DNA of 38,727 nt from Candidatus Moranbacteria bacterium CG_4_9_14_3_um_filter_44_28 (GTDB lineage Bacteria; Patescibacteriota; Minisyncoccia; Moranbacterales; UBA11712): NCBI GenBank assembly GCA_002790655.1, contig PFVO01000007.1:1-38727 (forward strand), given 5' to 3'. This document shows positions 37,142-38,727 of the stretch, one piece after another; the stretch's first letter is position 1; the number at the start of each line of letters is the position of its first letter. The notes under the pieces are model-generated. The model searched no databases, was not told the DNA's origin, and saw nothing but the letters and a program-made list of their open reading frames with translations. Made by a program: the position numbers and the translations under genes.

Positions 37142-37245
37142 TGTCATTCCGACCGAGCGTAGCGAGCGGAGGAATCTTCGTGCATAAGCAAATGGCTAGA
37201 CATTAAATAATTCACGAAGATCCCTCGGCTACGCTCGGGATGACA
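37142..37245. repeat. Bipartite palindromic repeat family R, copy 6
   Basis: TGTCATTCCGACCGAGCGTAGCGAGCGGAGGAATCTTCGTGCATAAGCAAATGGC...CGAAGATCCCTCGGCTACGCTCGGGATGACA. Confidence 0.9.
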
Positions 37246-37246
37246 G

Positions 37247-38017
37247 TCAAAAATGTATTCGTATATTTGTAATAGATTCGTAATTCGTAAAGAATATCGC
37301 AATCACCGCCGCTCCTCCCAGCAACTTCTTCATATACTGAATCAGCGACTTGTTTTTCGCGTAGCGCATCCTTTTGGGCCCAATGAGGGCCAGAATTCCT
37401 TTTTCGCCGCTCTTGGTTTTGTAGGGAGAGATTATCATTGAACAATTGGAAATTTCCTTGATCGGATTTTCCTTGCCGATGAAAATTTTTATTTCATTGT
37501 CTTTGAGATTTTTGACGAGTTTATCAACCCGCTCATCAATGAAGTCCAGCGTTTCCGCCAGCCGGCACAAGTCATCCATTTCCCGAAACTCCGGCTCGTC
37601 GAGAAGTTCTTTCATCCCGAAGTCATAAAATTCGTCTTTCACTCCGCTAATTGCCAGATTGCCGGAAAGACTGGAAAGCAGTTTTGCCGCCGTGCGAGTG
37701 AGCCGCGTATTTTTCGCTTTGAGTTTCAAAAGTTCCGCCTGCAGTTTTTTTTGCTCGGCTTTCGTGAGGTTTTTGTCAGGCATAATATGCTCGACAAAAT
37801 AACGGTATCCTTCGTCCGTCGGAATCCGCCCCGCGCTGGTGTGGGGTTGAAACAAATATCCTGCGTCTTCAAGCTCGTTCATTTCGGCGCGGATCGTCGC
37901 CGAACTCAAATCGAAATCATATTCTTTCGCAATATGCTTCGACCCGACCGGCACAGCCGTTTCGGTGTATTCTTTCACGACAACGGAAAGCAAATTTTTC
38001 TGGCGATCTGTCAACAT
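37247..38017 (-). CDS. hrcA: Heat-inducible transcription repressor HrcA
   Basis: MLTDRQKNLLSVVVKEYTETAVPVGSKHIAKEYDFDLSSATIRAEMNELEDAGYLFQPHTSAGRIPTDEGYRYFVE; LALIGPKRMRYAK; CIRCE upstream. Confidence 0.95.
   Translation of the reverse strand: MLTDRQKNLLSVVVKEYTETAVPVGSKHIAKEYDFDLSSATIRAEMNELEDAGYLFQPHTSAGRIPTDEGYRYFVEHIMPDKNLTKAEQKKLQAELLKLKAKNTRLTRTAAKLLSSLSGNLAISGVKDEFYDFGMKELLDEPEFREMDDLCRLAETLDFIDERVDKLVKNLKDNEIKIFIGKENPIKEISNCSMIISPYKTKSGEKGILALIGPKRMRYAKNKSLIQYMKKLLGGAAVIAIFFTNYESITNIRIHF
37253..37292. repeat. TACGAATTACGAAT repeat family E, copy 5 (single arm), encoding the HrcA C-terminus
   Basis: Reverse strand TTCTTTACGAATTACGAATCTATTACAAATATACGAATACA. Confidence 0.85.
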
Positions 38018-38049
38018 TCAATGTTGGGGAAACCCTAACATTGAATGTT
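38013..38049 (-). promoter_or_regulatory. hrcA: 13-bp inverted repeat covering the hrcA start codon
   Basis: AACATTCAATGTT...AACATTGAATGTT. Confidence 0.8.
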
Positions 38050-38064
38050 TGGGTATTCCCGCGA

Positions 38065-38091
38065 TTAGCACTCACATCACTCGAGTGCTAA
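38065..38091 (-). promoter_or_regulatory. CIRCE element (HrcA operator)
   Basis: TTAGCACTC-N9-GAGTGCTAA, exact consensus. Confidence 0.97.
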
Positions 38092-38130
38092 TTCATATTC
38101 TATTATTACCCTAAAACCTTGTCAAGGCTT

Positions 38131-38364
38131 TCAATTAAGCGGATCATTCCCTCCCTTACTCCACGGGTGGCACCGCACTATTCGCTTGAATCCGCGCCAC
38201 CCGCCCCGCAAAATCCCGTATTTCGAAATCGCTTGATAGGTATATTCACTGCAGGTCGGGTGAAACCGGCAGATGCGTTCGGAGTATAAAAATGATAAAA
38301 ATCCGGTATCAAGCGACAAATACTTCTGATACCAGCGAATCATTTTGAGAATTATTGATTTCAT
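38131..38364 (-). CDS. yidD: Membrane protein insertion efficiency factor YidD
   Basis: MIRWYQKYLS...CRFHPTCSEYTYQAISKYGILRGGWRGFKRIVRCHPWSKGGNDP. Confidence 0.95.
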   Translation of the reverse strand: MKSIILKMIRWYQKYLSLDTGFLSFLYSERICRFHPTCSEYTYQAISKYGILRGGWRGFKRIVRCHPWSKGGNDPLN

Positions 38365-38378
38365 GGTATTATTGTAGC

Positions 38379-38727
38379 ATGCGACAAATAGAAACAAAAA
38401 ATATCACTTGGATAGATTTTCTAGAGCCCAGTGCCGATGAGGTTCTCGCGCTCAAGAAAATGAAAATTCATCCGCTGGCGCTGGAGGAATTTTCCACGCC
38501 TTCGGCGCGGCCTAAAGCCAGCCTCTATGGCAACTGCCTTTATCTCACGGTTCATATTCCCCTCTTCGACAAACTGAACCGCCGCACATATCCCAGCGAA
38601 CTGGATATCGTGATGACCGACACTCATCTCATCACTGGCCATGACCAGGATATTTTTCAGTTGCGCGAATTTTTCACCAAGCTCCAGCGAAGCAAAAACC
38701 TGCGGGAAAAATATATGAGCCAGTCGC
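38379..38727 (+). CDS. CorA-like magnesium/cobalt transporter, N-terminal part (truncated by window end)
   Basis: ATG at 38379 opens MRQIETKNITWIDFLEPSADEVLALKKMKIHPLALEEFSTPSARPKASLYGNCLYLTVHIPLFD...TDTHLITGH to window end; missing from the ORF track because it is incomplete. Confidence 0.75.
   Translation, partial: MRQIETKNITWIDFLEPSADEVLALKKMKIHPLALEEFSTPSARPKASLYGNCLYLTVHIPLFDKLNRRTYPSELDIVMTDTHLITGHDQDIFQLREFFTKLQRSKNLREKYMSQS

Overview
The window is a compact, almost entirely minus-strand bacterial segment that looks like a reduced Patescibacteria/CPR-type genome (inference from gene style). Recognisable content: an HtrA-like protease; a ferredoxin plus four-subunit pyruvate/2-oxoacid:ferredoxin oxidoreductase operon; a two-domain Dsb protein; DUF192; a MraY/WecA-like transferase; a GT2 glycosyltransferase; RmuC; a PP2C-like/beta-propeller membrane protein; rplJ-rplL; mltG; YjbQ; HPF; an SMC protein that appears to lack a hinge; rnc; nusB; tyrS; a metallophosphoesterase; secA; a mechanosensitive-channel-like protein; a methyltransferase; metK under a SAM-I riboswitch; tRNA-Lys/Ile/Ala; a CIRCE-controlled hrcA-(Nudix::grpE)-dnaK-(membrane protein)-dnaJ operon; yidD; and the start of a CorA-like gene. 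The most interesting signals are: (1) small GC-rich palindromes inserted in many contexts, including a tRNA D-loop, the SAM-I aptamer, dnaK, rplL, a MraY-like gene and other repeats; (2) a remodelled tRNA cluster with orphan 3' halves and a tRNA-Ala whose two halves enclose a complete tRNA-Ala; (3) a pair of ~88-nt structured elements beside the rplJ/rplL/mltG genes with strong covariation and conserved internal loops; (4) a bipartite ~100-140 bp palindromic repeat family with compensatory changes; (5) a Nudix-GrpE fusion; (6) a hinge-less SMC. No CRISPR array, transposase or integrase was seen. All calls come from reading the sequence; no searches or folding software were run.
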